A stretch of DNA of 64,000 nucleotides from Pseudomonas sp. BBP2017 (GTDB lineage: Bacteria > Pseudomonadota > Gammaproteobacteria > Pseudomonadales > Pseudomonadaceae). Below the pieces are notes generated by a model. The model had not been told where the DNA came from, did not search any database, and saw only the letters and a program-made list of their open reading frames with translations. Location of the stretch: positions 62,001 through 126,000 of the forward strand of contig NZ_PVZN01000004.1 of assembly GCF_003024385.1 (NCBI RefSeq), written 5' to 3'. The translations under genes and the position numbers were made by a program. Shown one piece after another: positions 53,651 to 62,908 of the stretch. Positions within the stretch are counted from its first letter, which is position 1. Each line of letters begins with the position of its first letter.

Positions 53651-53863
53651 AGTGTCAACCTAAGCTGTTGAAAGGAAAGCAAGTTTGCCAACGAAGGCGG
53701 TGGCGGGGGGCCAGCAGATTGCCTTAATTATTGCCGTGGCTTCGGGGTGCCTTGTCAGGTGAGGTTGCGGTGGGCGTCAAGCGGGCCTATGGTCGAACCG
53801 AAGCATTGTCCGGGACGGATGCGCTGACCTGGCGCAGGCCGCTTCCCGCTGCGAGGTGCCACC

Positions 53864-55240
53864 ATGCCCAACGACTCCCGCCCAGCCGTACTCGAACTGA
53901 TCGGCAACACACCTCTGGTCCGCGTCAGCCGCTTCGATACCGGCCCCTGTACCTTGTTTCTCAAGCTTGAATCACAGAACCCCGGCGGTTCGATCAAGGA
54001 CCGTATCGGCCTGGCCATGATCGATGCGGCCGAGCGCGATGGCCGGCTGCGTCCCGGTGGCACCATCGTCGAAGCCACTGCGGGCAATACCGGCCTGGGG
54101 CTGGCCCTGGTCGGCCGGGCCAAGGGCTATCGGGTAGTGCTGGTGGTGCCGGACAAGATGTCCACCGAGAAGGTCCTGCACCTCAAGGCCATGGGCGCCG
54201 AGGTGCACATCACCCGCTCCGACGTCGGCAAGGGGCATCCGGAGTATTACCAGGACGTGGCGGCGCGGCTGACCACGGAGATCCCCGATGCGTTCTTCGC
54301 CGATCAGTTCAATAACCCGGCCAACCCCCTGGCACATGAGTGCAGCACGGCACCGGAGATCTGGGCGCAGATGCACCATGATGTGGATGCCATCGTCGTC
54401 GGTGTCGGCTCGGCGGGCACCTTGACCGGCCTGACCCGGTTCTTTCGCCGGGTGCAGCCGGATCTGGCCATGGTGCTGGCCGATCCGGTCGGCTCGGTGG
54501 TGGCCGAGTACAGCCGCAGCGGCGCCCTGGGCACCCCCGGCTCCTGGGCCGTGGAGGGCATTGGTGAGGATTTCATTCCCTCGATTGCCGACCTGTCCAG
54601 CGTGCGCCAGGCCTACTCGATCAGCGATGAGGACAGCTTCGACCATGCCCGCCAGTTGCTGCGCGCCGAAGGCATTCTCGGCGGCTCCTCGACCGGCACC
54701 TTGCTGGCTGCGGCGCTACGCTATTGCCGCGAACAGAGCGAACCGAAACGGGTGGTCAGCTTTGTCTGCGACACTGGCACCCGGTACTTGTCGAAGGTTT
54801 ACAACGACCAGTGGATGACCGACCAGGGCCTGCTGCAGTTCAAGCACTACGGCGATTTACGCGACCTTATCGCCCGGCGCTTCGAAGATGGCCGGGTGAT
54901 CAGCGTCGGCCCCGGCGACACCTTACTCACCGCTTTCCAGCGCATGCGCCTGGCCGATGTCTCGCAATTACCGGTGCTTGAAGACGGCCAGCGGCTGGTC
55001 GGGGTGATCGACGAGTCGGATATTCTCGTCGGCATGCACGCCGACCCCACGCACTTTCGCCTGCCGGTTGCCAGCGCCATGACCGACAAGCTGCAAACCC
55101 TGCCGCCGAGTGCCAGCCTGACTACACTGCAAGCGGAACTCGACCGTGGGTTGGTGGCGATCATCGCCGATGCCTCGGGCTTCTACGGCCTGATTACCCG
55201 TGTCGACATGCTCAACCACCTGCGCAGGTCCTTGCCATGA
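53864..55240 (+). CDS. Cystathionine beta-synthase with CBS domains
   Basis: 458-aa PLP enzyme joining serine and homocysteine to cystathionine. PLP lysine K45 in GGSIKDRIG; ATAGNTGLGLALVGRAKGY substrate loop; VGVGSAGTLTGL phosphate-binding loop; C-terminal pair of CBS domains (about residues 335-455). Forms a tight operon (4-nt ATGA overlap) with a cystathionine gamma-lyase/synthase-type gene, giving reverse transsulfuration from methionine to cysteine. O-acetylserine-type activity is an alternative, but the CBS domains and partner favour cystathionine synthase. Confidence 0.9.
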   Translation: MPNDSRPAVLELIGNTPLVRVSRFDTGPCTLFLKLESQNPGGSIKDRIGLAMIDAAERDGRLRPGGTIVEATAGNTGLGLALVGRAKGYRVVLVVPDKMSTEKVLHLKAMGAEVHITRSDVGKGHPEYYQDVAARLTTEIPDAFFADQFNNPANPLAHECSTAPEIWAQMHHDVDAIVVGVGSAGTLTGLTRFFRRVQPDLAMVLADPVGSVVAEYSRSGALGTPGSWAVEGIGEDFIPSIADLSSVRQAYSISDEDSFDHARQLLRAEGILGGSSTGTLLAAALRYCREQSEPKRVVSFVCDTGTRYLSKVYNDQWMTDQGLLQFKHYGDLRDLIARRFEDGRVISVGPGDTLLTAFQRMRLADVSQLPVLEDGQRLVGVIDESDILVGMHADPTHFRLPVASAMTDKLQTLPPSASLTTLQAELDRGLVAIIADASGFYGLITRVDMLNHLRRSLP

Positions 55241-56412
55241 GCCAGCACGACGAAACCACCGCGCCACGCGCCTTCGCCACCCGCGTGATCCACGCCGGAC
55301 AAACCCCGGACCCGTCCACCGGGGCCTTGATGCCGCCGATCTATGCCAACTCCACCTACGCCCAGCAGAGCCCCGGCGTGCACAAAGGCCTGGATTACGG
55401 GCGCTCACACAATCCCACGCGCTGGGCCTTGGAGCGTTGCGTGGCCGATCTTGAGGGCGGTACCCAGGCCTTCGCGTTCGCCTCGGGGCTGGCGACCATT
55501 GCCAATGTGCTCGAGTTGCTCGACGCTGGCTCGCACATCGTTTCTGGCAATGATCTCTACGGGGGGACGTTTCGTCTGTTCGACAAAGTTCGTCGGCAGA
55601 GTGCCGGCCATCGTTTCAGCTTTGTCGACCTGACCGATCTGGAGACCTTCGAAGCGGCATTGGAGGATGACACGAGCATGGTCTGGGTCGAGACCCCCAG
55701 CAACCCTTTGCTCAGACTTACTGATCTGGTCGCCGTTGCCGACATCTGTCGTCAGCGCGGCATTCTCTGTGTCGCCGACAACACCTTCGCCAGCCCCTGG
55801 GTGCAACGGCCGCTGGAGCTGGGTTTCGATATCGTCCTGCACTCGACCACCAAGTACCTCAACGGCCACTCCGACGTGATTGGCGGGATTGCCGTGGTCG
55901 GGAACCCCGAACTGGCTGAGCGCCTGGGCTTTTTGCAGAATGCGGTGGGGGCCATTGCCGGGCCGTTCGACGCTTTTCTCACCTTGCGCGGGGTCAAGAC
56001 CCTGGCCTTGCGCATGGAGCGCCACTGTAGCAATGCCCTGGAGCTGGCACACTGGCTGGAGCGCCAGCCGCAGGTGGCGCGGGTCTATTATCCCGGGCTG
56101 GTCTCCCACCCTCAGCATGGTCTGGCACGGCGGCAGATGCATGGTTTCGGCGGGATGATTTCCCTGGACCTCAACAGCGACCTGACCGGCGCCCGGCGCT
56201 TTCTCGAAAGCGTGCGCATCTTTGCCCTGGCCGAAAGCCTGGGCGGGGTGGAAAGCCTGATCGAGCATCCGGCGATCATGACCCACGCCAGCATCCCCGC
56301 CGAAACCCGCGCGCAGCTGGGTATTGGTGATGCGCTGGTGCGCCTGTCGGTAGGGGTGGAAGACGTCGAGGATTTGCGCGCGGACCTGGCCCAGGCGCTG
56401 GCGCGCATCTGA
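55237..56412 (+). CDS. Cystathionine gamma-lyase/gamma-synthase family PLP enzyme
   Basis: 391-aa Cys/Met metabolism PLP enzyme. Seen: PIYANSTYAQQSPGVHKGLD, YGRSHNPTRWALERCVADLE (Tyr and Arg touching PLP phosphate), VWVETPSNPLLRLTD, DNTFASPWVQRP and the PLP lysine K206 in HSTTKYLNGHSD. Next to cystathionine beta-synthase it is most likely a gamma-lyase releasing cysteine; gamma-synthase or methionine gamma-lyase cannot be excluded by eye. Confidence 0.9.
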   Translation: MSQHDETTAPRAFATRVIHAGQTPDPSTGALMPPIYANSTYAQQSPGVHKGLDYGRSHNPTRWALERCVADLEGGTQAFAFASGLATIANVLELLDAGSHIVSGNDLYGGTFRLFDKVRRQSAGHRFSFVDLTDLETFEAALEDDTSMVWVETPSNPLLRLTDLVAVADICRQRGILCVADNTFASPWVQRPLELGFDIVLHSTTKYLNGHSDVIGGIAVVGNPELAERLGFLQNAVGAIAGPFDAFLTLRGVKTLALRMERHCSNALELAHWLERQPQVARVYYPGLVSHPQHGLARRQMHGFGGMISLDLNSDLTGARRFLESVRIFALAESLGGVESLIEHPAIMTHASIPAETRAQLGIGDALVRLSVGVEDVEDLRADLAQALARI

Positions 56413-56502
56413 GCGGGCGGTTGTCTGCTGGTATTGGTCAGGGGTTTTGTGAACAATAGCGCCCGCTAAAAAAGCGCTCCCTGTTTATTGACCGAGATCC
56501 CC

Positions 56503-57012
56503 ATGCCTTCGATCCCTTTCACTGTCGAACTGCTGCAAACCGCCCCCGACCAGGCTGAACTGATCCGTAACCTGTATCAGTTCTATGCCTATGAGTCTTC
56601 GGACTGGGAGCAAGAGGATGTGGAAGTGGACGGTCGCTTCTACATCCACGAAGAGCACCTGATCCGCTACTGGCAGGAGCCGCAGTGGAGCGCCAACCTG
56701 ATTCTGGTCGATGGCTTCATCGCTGGTTTCCTGTTGATCGAGCGCAGCGAGTTCGCGGCACTCAATGCCCTGGAACTGGCCGACCTGTTCATCCTCAAGC
56801 GTTACCGGCGCAAAGGCATCGGCCGCGCGATCGCCAGCCAGGTGTTGATGAGCGGGGAGAGTGACTGGTTGGTGCGTTTCTATGATCAGGACGAAACCGC
56901 CCAGGCCTTCTGGCGTACGGTGCTGGACAACCTGCCACGTCCGGTGCGGACCATTGAACTAAATGACGAGCCTGAGCTGCTGAGTTACCTGGTCACACGC
57001 GCGGTGCACTAG
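56503..57012 (+). CDS. GNAT family N-acetyltransferase
   Basis: 169 aa. The acetyl-CoA loop region LADLFILKRYRRKGIGRAIA (Q/RxxGxG/A type, about residues 95-114) is clear, followed by the typical WLVRFYDQDETAQAFWRTVL end. N-terminus VELLQTAPDQAELIRNLYQF resembles short GNATs of unknown substrate. ATG 56503 has GAG 7 nt upstream. It lies between the transsulfuration pair and the TonB receptor. Confidence 0.85.
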   Translation: MPSIPFTVELLQTAPDQAELIRNLYQFYAYESSDWEQEDVEVDGRFYIHEEHLIRYWQEPQWSANLILVDGFIAGFLLIERSEFAALNALELADLFILKRYRRKGIGRAIASQVLMSGESDWLVRFYDQDETAQAFWRTVLDNLPRPVRTIELNDEPELLSYLVTRAVH

Positions 57013-57022
57013 TAGGGCTTCA

Positions 57023-57041
57023 TCGCGGGGCAGAAAGCGGG
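57023..57041. repeat. Degenerate REP half-unit
   Basis: TCGCGGGGCAGAAAGCGGG, a diverged single REP arm just after the GNAT stop. Confidence 0.5.
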
Positions 57042-57064
57042 AATGACGTGCCGTCCAGACATTT

Positions 57065-57088
57065 GGAAATAATTGCCTGAAGCCTGTC
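57065..57088 (+). promoter_or_regulatory. FecI-type promoter of the TonB receptor gene
   Basis: GGAAAT (57065-57070), 14-nt gap, TGTC (57085-57088), followed by CC. It matches the iron-starvation ECF pattern (GGAAAT -35 with a TGTC-type -10) and lies about 58 bases upstream of the receptor start. Confidence 0.6.
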
Positions 57089-57145
57089 CCCTTTCTTTCG
57101 CTCGGTTGTCATCAAGGGCAAGTGAATCCACAAGAGAGCGCAACA

Positions 57146-59569
57146 ATGCCCGCAGTGACACGCCGCCGAACGCACCTGGCGTCTTCGTTTTCTTATTCCA
57201 CTTTGTGTTTGAGCCTGATGCTCGGTTTCGGCCCGTTGGCGCCGCAGATGGCAGTGGCCGGCAGCGAGCAGCGCAGCTACAAGGTGCCTGCCGGTGATTT
57301 GGGTTCGGCCTTGATCCGCTTCGCTGGCCAGGCCGGGGTGAGTGTCTCGGTGGAGCCGGGCCTGGTCAATGGTCGGCGCAGCGCCGGCCTGTCGGGCTAC
57401 TACAGCATCGATGAAGGGTTCGCCCGGCTGCTGCAGGGTAGTGGCCTGCAACTGCAGCCGGTCAGTGCCGGTGCCTACACCCTGGTGCCGCTGCCTGAGG
57501 GGGCGGCTGCTGTGGAAATCGCGCCGACCAGCATCCTCGGCAGTCATGCCCGCGCCGACCTGGACGGCGAGCGTTATCCCGGTGGGCAGGTCGCCCGCCG
57601 TGGCTCGCAGGGTTTGCTGGGCTCGCGGGACTTTATGGAAACACCGTTCAGCATGACCACCTACACCAGCGAGGCGGTGCAGAACCAGCAGGCGCGGACC
57701 CTCGGCGACCTGATCGCCAGCGACCCTTCGGTACGCGCGACCAACCCGGCTGGCGGACGTTTCGAACAGTTCACCATCCGCGGTTTCAGCCTGTTTAACA
57801 GCGATGTTTCCTACAACGGTCTGTACGGCGTGCTGCCGACCTACTCGATCGACATGGAAATGGCCGATCGCGTCGACATCATCAAAGGCCCCAGCCAGCT
57901 GATCAACGGGATCTCGCCGCGAGGCAGTGTCGGCGGCGGCATCAACGTGGTGGCCAAGCGTGCGGCTGACAAGCCGCTCACCGAGTTCACCGGCAGCTAC
58001 GTGTCGGACAGCCAGGTGGGTGGTGCGGTAGATACTGGCCGTCGATTCGGTGACCAGAACCAGTTCGGCCTGCGCTTCAACGGCGTCAAGCAGGGCGGTG
58101 ACACCGAGTGGGACCATCAGCGCGTCGAACGTGAGATGGCTGTATTGGGTCTGGACTTTCGCGGTGAGCGACTGCGGCTGTCGGCGGATCTCGGCCACAC
58201 CGAGCGCGACACCGATGCACCGCAGGAGCGCGTGATCGTCGGTGCCAATGCCAAGGTGCCGGACGCCGATGATGTGCGGCGCAATTATGCCCAGGCCTGG
58301 AGCAAGGCCCGTACCAACGACACCTTTGGTACCCTCAATGGCGAATACGACATCAGCGATTCGCTGATGGCCTACGCAGCAGTCGGTGCGCGCAAAAGCG
58401 ACCACGACTTCCTCCGGCACAACGTGCCGGTCTCCAACGATGCCGGTAACTTCAGCGTCCAGCCACGGGATTTCACCCGCGATGAAAACGTCAAGACCGC
58501 CACCGCCGGCCTGCGCAACTGGTTCCATACCGGTCCCGTGAGCCACGAAGTGAACCTGGCCGCCAGCTACTTCTATATGGATTTCGAGAACGGCGGTGCC
58601 CGGTATGCATCGGCGCCAAGCAACCTCTACGACCCGCGGCCGACACCTACGCCCGGCACCCCCACGCGCCAGGACGCCAAGGTGTACACCGAGAACCGCT
58701 TCACTGGCGTGGCGTTGGCCGACACCCTCGGGTTCTTCGATGACCGTGTGCTGCTGACCCTCGGCGCGCGCTGGCAGCGGGTCCAGGTCGACGACTGGAG
58801 CAACAATGTCAAAGGCGCTACGGCTTATGACGAAGAGAAGGTCTCGCCGTCGGGCGGGGTTCTGTACAAGGTCACTGATCAGCTGTCCCTTTATGCCAAC
58901 TACATGGAAGGCCTGAGCCAGGGCAAGGTCGCGCCTTCGACCGCGATCAACGAAGACCAGATCTTTGCGCCGTTCATCAGCCGCCAGGTGGAAGTCGGTG
59001 CCAAGTATGACCTGGGCAACTTTGCCCTGACTGCCAGCGCCTTCCGGATCCGTCAGCCGGCCTACGAGACTAACGCCACTACCCGGGTCTTCGGCCCCAA
59101 CGGCAAGCGCGAGAACAAAGGCGTCGAGCTGAGTGTGTTCGGTGAACCGCTCAAGGGCTTTCGCCTGCTGGGTGGGGTGATGTTCATCGACAGTCAACTG
59201 ACTGGCACCAATGGCGGCACCTTCGACGGCAACCGCGCCCCGGCAACGCCCGAGTACAACGTCAACCTGGGGGCCGAGTGGGACGTGCCGACCCTGTCGG
59301 GATTGACCCTGACGGTCCGCGGCATCCATTCCAGCTCGCAGTACCTGGATCAGGGCAACAGCAAGCAGATCGACGGCTGGGAGCGCTTCGATGCCGGTGC
59401 CCGCTATGCCTTCAAGGTCGACGGCAAGGACATCACCCTGCGCGCCAGCGTCGAGAATCTGCTGGATGAGCGCTACTGGGCTTCGGCGGGCGCCTCCGAT
59501 GACAGCGAAGCCGGGCTGACGTTGTCTACCCCCAGGACCTACCTGCTATCTGCCAGCGTGGGTTTCTGA
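57146..59569 (+). CDS. TonB-dependent siderophore receptor with STN domain
   Basis: 807-aa outer-membrane transducer receptor. A signal peptide (about residues 1-38) is followed by an STN/secretin domain (YKVPAGDLGSALIRFAGQAG, about 45-115) that contacts FecR-type regulators, then a plug (ETPFSMTTYTSEAVQNQQAR, GGRFEQFTIRGFSLFNSD) and a 22-strand barrel ending in the C-terminal Phe of SASVGF. It should import a ferric siderophore (hydroxamate or catecholate unknown). ATG 57146 preferred; GTG 57122 is possible. The STN domain and FecI-type promoter link it to fecI/fecR at 49.4-50.8 kb. Confidence 0.92.
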   Translation: MPAVTRRRTHLASSFSYSTLCLSLMLGFGPLAPQMAVAGSEQRSYKVPAGDLGSALIRFAGQAGVSVSVEPGLVNGRRSAGLSGYYSIDEGFARLLQGSGLQLQPVSAGAYTLVPLPEGAAAVEIAPTSILGSHARADLDGERYPGGQVARRGSQGLLGSRDFMETPFSMTTYTSEAVQNQQARTLGDLIASDPSVRATNPAGGRFEQFTIRGFSLFNSDVSYNGLYGVLPTYSIDMEMADRVDIIKGPSQLINGISPRGSVGGGINVVAKRAADKPLTEFTGSYVSDSQVGGAVDTGRRFGDQNQFGLRFNGVKQGGDTEWDHQRVEREMAVLGLDFRGERLRLSADLGHTERDTDAPQERVIVGANAKVPDADDVRRNYAQAWSKARTNDTFGTLNGEYDISDSLMAYAAVGARKSDHDFLRHNVPVSNDAGNFSVQPRDFTRDENVKTATAGLRNWFHTGPVSHEVNLAASYFYMDFENGGARYASAPSNLYDPRPTPTPGTPTRQDAKVYTENRFTGVALADTLGFFDDRVLLTLGARWQRVQVDDWSNNVKGATAYDEEKVSPSGGVLYKVTDQLSLYANYMEGLSQGKVAPSTAINEDQIFAPFISRQVEVGAKYDLGNFALTASAFRIRQPAYETNATTRVFGPNGKRENKGVELSVFGEPLKGFRLLGGVMFIDSQLTGTNGGTFDGNRAPATPEYNVNLGAEWDVPTLSGLTLTVRGIHSSSQYLDQGNSKQIDGWERFDAGARYAFKVDGKDITLRASVENLLDERYWASAGASDDSEAGLTLSTPRTYLLSASVGF

Positions 59570-59580
59570 CCGCAGGTTCA

Positions 59581-59595
59581 GCCCAGGCGCTGGGC
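59581..59595 (+). terminator. Short hairpin after the TonB receptor gene
   Basis: GCCCAG-GCG-CTGGGC, 11 bases after the stop, followed by AAAAGC and not a T-run; probably a weak terminator or mRNA end. Confidence 0.4.
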
Positions 59596-59717
59596 AAAAG
59601 CGGCTACGCTACAGATGCAAAGGGCGGTATTGCACACCGCCCAGGCTATGTTGAAGTGTCAGACGACTGCGGGGCAGCACCGCTCCAGCGCAGGGAAGAA
59701 ATCAGACGGCAGGGTTC

Positions 59718-61277
59718 ATGAGCAAGTTGCGTCCTTTATCCATCGGCCTGCGCGGCCTGATTCTGGTGCTCGTGCTGTTGACGGTCATCGCCACGCTGTG
59801 TAACAGCTTATGGGTGGCCTACGGCGTGCAACGCGATGCGCTTGTGCATTCGGCGCTGCAGGCCAACCAAGCCTATACCTCCAAGGTTGCCTCCAGTATT
59901 GGCCAGTTCCTGGACTCCGCGCATAGCCGCCTGAGCTACAGTAGCCGGTTGTTGGGCCGCAACTTCAATGACCTGCAGTTGCTCAGGGAAGAAGCCGTGC
60001 ACCTGCAGGCCGAAGACAAAGCCTTCAATGCCGTGCTGATTGTCGATGCCAGCGGCAAGGTCCTGCAGATCTACCCGGACAAAGCGCAGATCATCGGTAC
60101 TACGTTGACCACCGAAGACGTCCAGCAAGCGCTGAAGGAGCGGCGCCCGCTGGTCAGCCATGCCTACGTGAATGCGGCCGACAACCTGATCGTATTCATC
60201 TCGCAACCGGTGTTCAGCCCGTCAGGGCAGTTTCTCGGCATCATTGGCGCATCGATCTATATCCGCAAGCAAGGCATATTGCACACCCTGATCGGTAGTC
60301 ACTATCACCAGGACGGTACCTTTGCCTTCGTCGCCGATGAGAACCGGCGCCTGTTGTACCACTCTGACCACCGCAGGACCGGTGAAGTGCTGACCACCAG
60401 CGCAACGCTCGATGCGGCGCTACGCGGCGAGCACGGTTCGATGGAGGCTATCAACTACCAGGGCATTCCCATGCTCGCAGGCTACGCGCAGGTGCCCGAC
60501 GCCAACTGGGCGGTGGTCGCGCAACAGCCTCGTGAGCAAGCGCTGGCTCCATTGGCGCAACTGTTGCGTGACATGTTTATCAAAGTCATTCCAGCCGGTC
60601 TGGTAGGGCTGCTGGTGATCTGGGTGGCAACCCTGCTTATTTCCCGGCCTTTGCGGCAACTGGCACACAGCGCGAAACAACTGTCGGCACCGCAGGCCTC
60701 TGAGCAGTTGCAAGCCATCAATGGCTGGTACGCGGAGGCGGCGGCCATCCGCCGGGCGCTGCTGGCCGGGGTGCAGCTATTGCAGCAGAAACTCGGGCAT
60801 CTCAGCCATCAAGCACAGAGTGACCCCTTGACCGGCCTGGCCAACCGCCGCGCCATGTCGGCGGCGCTGGAGGCACTGACCCTGGCGCAGCGTGAGTACG
60901 CGGTGCTGGCGCTGGATATCGATCATTTCAAGCGGGTCAACGACACCTTCGGCCATGATGTCGGCGACGAAACCCTCAAACAGGTGGCAGCGATCATCGC
61001 GCAGGATTCCCGGGAAGACGATCTGGCCTTCAGGGCTGGCGGTGAGGAGTTTGCGCTGATACTGCCTGAAACCGACTTGCAGGCAGCCCGTGACATTGCC
61101 GAGCGTATCCGCCAGACCATTGCCACGACCCAGATAGCACCGTCCGGGCCACTGACCATTTCCATTGGGGTTGCCTGCCGTAATGATGAAACACCGACGC
61201 CTGAATCCATCCTCAAACGCGCCGACGAGCACCTTTATCACGCCAAGCAGACAGGCCGTAATCGGGTCGTAGCATGA
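59718..61277 (+). CDS. Cache-domain diguanylate cyclase (GGDEF)
   Basis: 519-aa inner-membrane sensor making c-di-GMP. TM1 (GLILVLVLLTVIATLCNSLW, about residues 14-33), a periplasmic dCache-like domain (about 45-285, VLIVDASGKVLQIYPD, FLGIIGASIYIRKQGILHTL), TM2 (VIPAGLVGLLVIWVATLLIS) and a GGDEF domain with DPLTGLANRRAM and active GGEEF in FRAGGEEFALILPETD. An RxxD inhibitory site (REDD) sits five residues before GGEEF, so product feedback is likely. No EAL domain. ATG 59718; 40-nt convergent overlap with the next gene. Confidence 0.92.
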   Translation: MSKLRPLSIGLRGLILVLVLLTVIATLCNSLWVAYGVQRDALVHSALQANQAYTSKVASSIGQFLDSAHSRLSYSSRLLGRNFNDLQLLREEAVHLQAEDKAFNAVLIVDASGKVLQIYPDKAQIIGTTLTTEDVQQALKERRPLVSHAYVNAADNLIVFISQPVFSPSGQFLGIIGASIYIRKQGILHTLIGSHYHQDGTFAFVADENRRLLYHSDHRRTGEVLTTSATLDAALRGEHGSMEAINYQGIPMLAGYAQVPDANWAVVAQQPREQALAPLAQLLRDMFIKVIPAGLVGLLVIWVATLLISRPLRQLAHSAKQLSAPQASEQLQAINGWYAEAAAIRRALLAGVQLLQQKLGHLSHQAQSDPLTGLANRRAMSAALEALTLAQREYAVLALDIDHFKRVNDTFGHDVGDETLKQVAAIIAQDSREDDLAFRAGGEEFALILPETDLQAARDIAERIRQTIATTQIAPSGPLTISIGVACRNDETPTPESILKRADEHLYHAKQTGRNRVVA

Positions 61278-61876
61278 CGATTGTGTCGTGTGTCGAGGTC
61301 GCTCAGGAGGTTGCCCAGCGGTGTCGGTGACTCGCCGGAGAGCTGGCACAGCAGCGCGCTGATGTCCTCTCCATTGACCGTGCCCTGGGCATGCAGATAC
61401 TGCGCAACAGCGCTGACCACCGCCCAGTATCTATGTACCAGGCAGCTGGCACGGGCAATGGCCAGAGGCTCGGCCTCGAGTACCATGCGCGCTGGAAGCA
61501 GGCGGATCAACTCCATGCCGCGCTGACGGTCGCCGGCACCACTACGCTGCAGGCACCTGTCGACTGGGCAGTGTCTGTAGATCGCTTCGGCCATAGGGCC
61601 TGCGAAGCAATCCACCAGGTCGCGCTCAATGGCGCTGATCATCGAAGGCAGGTGTTCAGCGATGCCGGGCGGCTCGAAGGCAGGGAGCGGCACCAGGTAG
61701 TCGGCTTCTACCAGGCCCTTGACCGCCTGCAGGTTGCCACGCAGATCCACCATCGGGCCGATCAGTGCTTCGGCGCGGGTGCGTACGGTCACTCGCTTGA
61801 TGCGCTGGCCATTCCACCAGAAGGCCAGAACGTGGCCTGCTTCATGGAAGGCAGTGCAGCGCGGGCGAGTGTTCAT
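61238..61876 (-). CDS. HEAGH-motif protein (M41-peptidase-like, no AAA domain)
   Basis: 212 aa. N-terminal TAFHEAGHVLAFWWNGQRIK carries the zinc-protease motif HEAGH (H11, E12, H15) as in FtsH-type M41 peptidases, with a helical region and a possible third ligand (DCFAGPMAEAIY, about residues 88-99). The AAA+ ATPase module of FtsH is absent and there is no membrane segment, so it is either a stand-alone peptidase domain or a family member with another job. Its end overlaps the diguanylate cyclase gene by 40 nt. Confidence 0.68.
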   Translation of the reverse strand: MNTRPRCTAFHEAGHVLAFWWNGQRIKRVTVRTRAEALIGPMVDLRGNLQAVKGLVEADYLVPLPAFEPPGIAEHLPSMISAIERDLVDCFAGPMAEAIYRHCPVDRCLQRSGAGDRQRGMELIRLLPARMVLEAEPLAIARASCLVHRYWAVVSAVAQYLHAQGTVNGEDISALLCQLSGESPTPLGNLLSDLDTRHNRHATTRLRPVCLA

Positions 61877-61996
61877 GATCCGGGCCTTGTTCGTGCAGGT
61901 CGCTGATCACACCATCTTCCTCCCGCCAGGGGTTCGTACAAGCGTTTTTTACTATCAGTTGGCAAGAGTGCGGCTATGAGTGGGAGCAGGGGGCGG

Positions 61997-62908
61997 TCAA
62001 GGCAGTTGCTGGGGCATGCAGGCGGCGAGGTCTTCGAGGAAGGCGTGCAGGATCGGTGGCGGTGATACCCCGCGACGGGTAACGACATCGAACGGCGAGG
62101 TCAGGTCCAGCGCGCTGGCACCCAGGCGGCGCATCTCGCCGGTCTTTACCCACTGCTCGGCGAAGTGCACCGGCAGGAAGCCGATGTAGGCGCCGGAAAT
62201 GATCAGGATCGCCGCCGCCTCGATGTTCTCGACGGTGGCAGCGGCCTTGGTCATGCCCAGTTGCTCCAGGTCGTACTCATTCATGTAACCGCGCACAACG
62301 ATACGGCAGGCGCGAACGTCCTCGAGCAGACGACCGTTCGACGCCTTGCTGGCAAACAGCGGATGGCGGCGCCCACAGTAGAGTCCCAGGGCTTCGTTGT
62401 AGAGCGGCAGGTAGGACAGCCCCGGTACCCGCAGGGGAAAGTGACCGATGGCCAGGTGCAGGCGACCATCCAGGACACGTTCCTCCAGCTCTGCGGGGGC
62501 GCCGATGTAGATGTGCAGATGGGCGTCGTGACCGCGCGAGACAAAACGCTGGGTGGTACGCGGCAGCGGCGAGTCGGGATCGGTCAGGGTGGAGTCGATG
62601 ATGCCCAGGTTGAGCTTGCCGCTGATGTGCTGTTTGAGCACGTCGGCGTCCAGGCAGAAGCTCTCCACCGCGCTGAGCAGACGCAGGGTGGCCTCATGGA
62701 TCGCTACGCCTTGCTCGGTGAGGCGAAAGCCACTGCGCCCGCGCTGGCAGAGCTTGACCCCCAGGCGGGTTTCCAGGTGCGTCATCTGCTCGCTGATCGT
62801 CGACTGGCCGGCATTGAGTGCGGCTTGCGCGGCGGAAAAGCCACCGCACCTGACAATGGTGGTGAAAACCCTGAGCAGTTTCAGGTCGACATCGTGGAGC
62901 TGAATCAC
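61997..62908 (-). CDS. LysR-family transcriptional regulator
   Basis: 303 aa from a GTG at 62908 with GGAGG 6 nt upstream; longer in-frame starts extend into the promoter region and were rejected. HTH: LKLLRVFTTIVRCGGFSAAQ, AALNAGQSTISEQMTHLETR. Effector domain about 90-303. Divergent from the ureohydrolase gene with a 303-base gap, the usual layout for a LysR activator of the divergent gene. Confidence 0.9.
   Translation of the reverse strand: MIQLHDVDLKLLRVFTTIVRCGGFSAAQAALNAGQSTISEQMTHLETRLGVKLCQRGRSGFRLTEQGVAIHEATLRLLSAVESFCLDADVLKQHISGKLNLGIIDSTLTDPDSPLPRTTQRFVSRGHDAHLHIYIGAPAELEERVLDGRLHLAIGHFPLRVPGLSYLPLYNEALGLYCGRRHPLFASKASNGRLLEDVRACRIVVRGYMNEYDLEQLGMTKAAATVENIEAAAILIISGAYIGFLPVHFAEQWVKTGEMRRLGASALDLTSPFDVVTRRGVSPPPILHAFLEDLAACMPQQLP

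Noticed and set aside
57020-59329. Very long open frame (over 750 codons) antisense to the TonB receptor gene
   Set aside because: It has no recognisable domain and mirrors the GC-rich third-codon pattern of the receptor gene; the plus-strand product is a complete family member.
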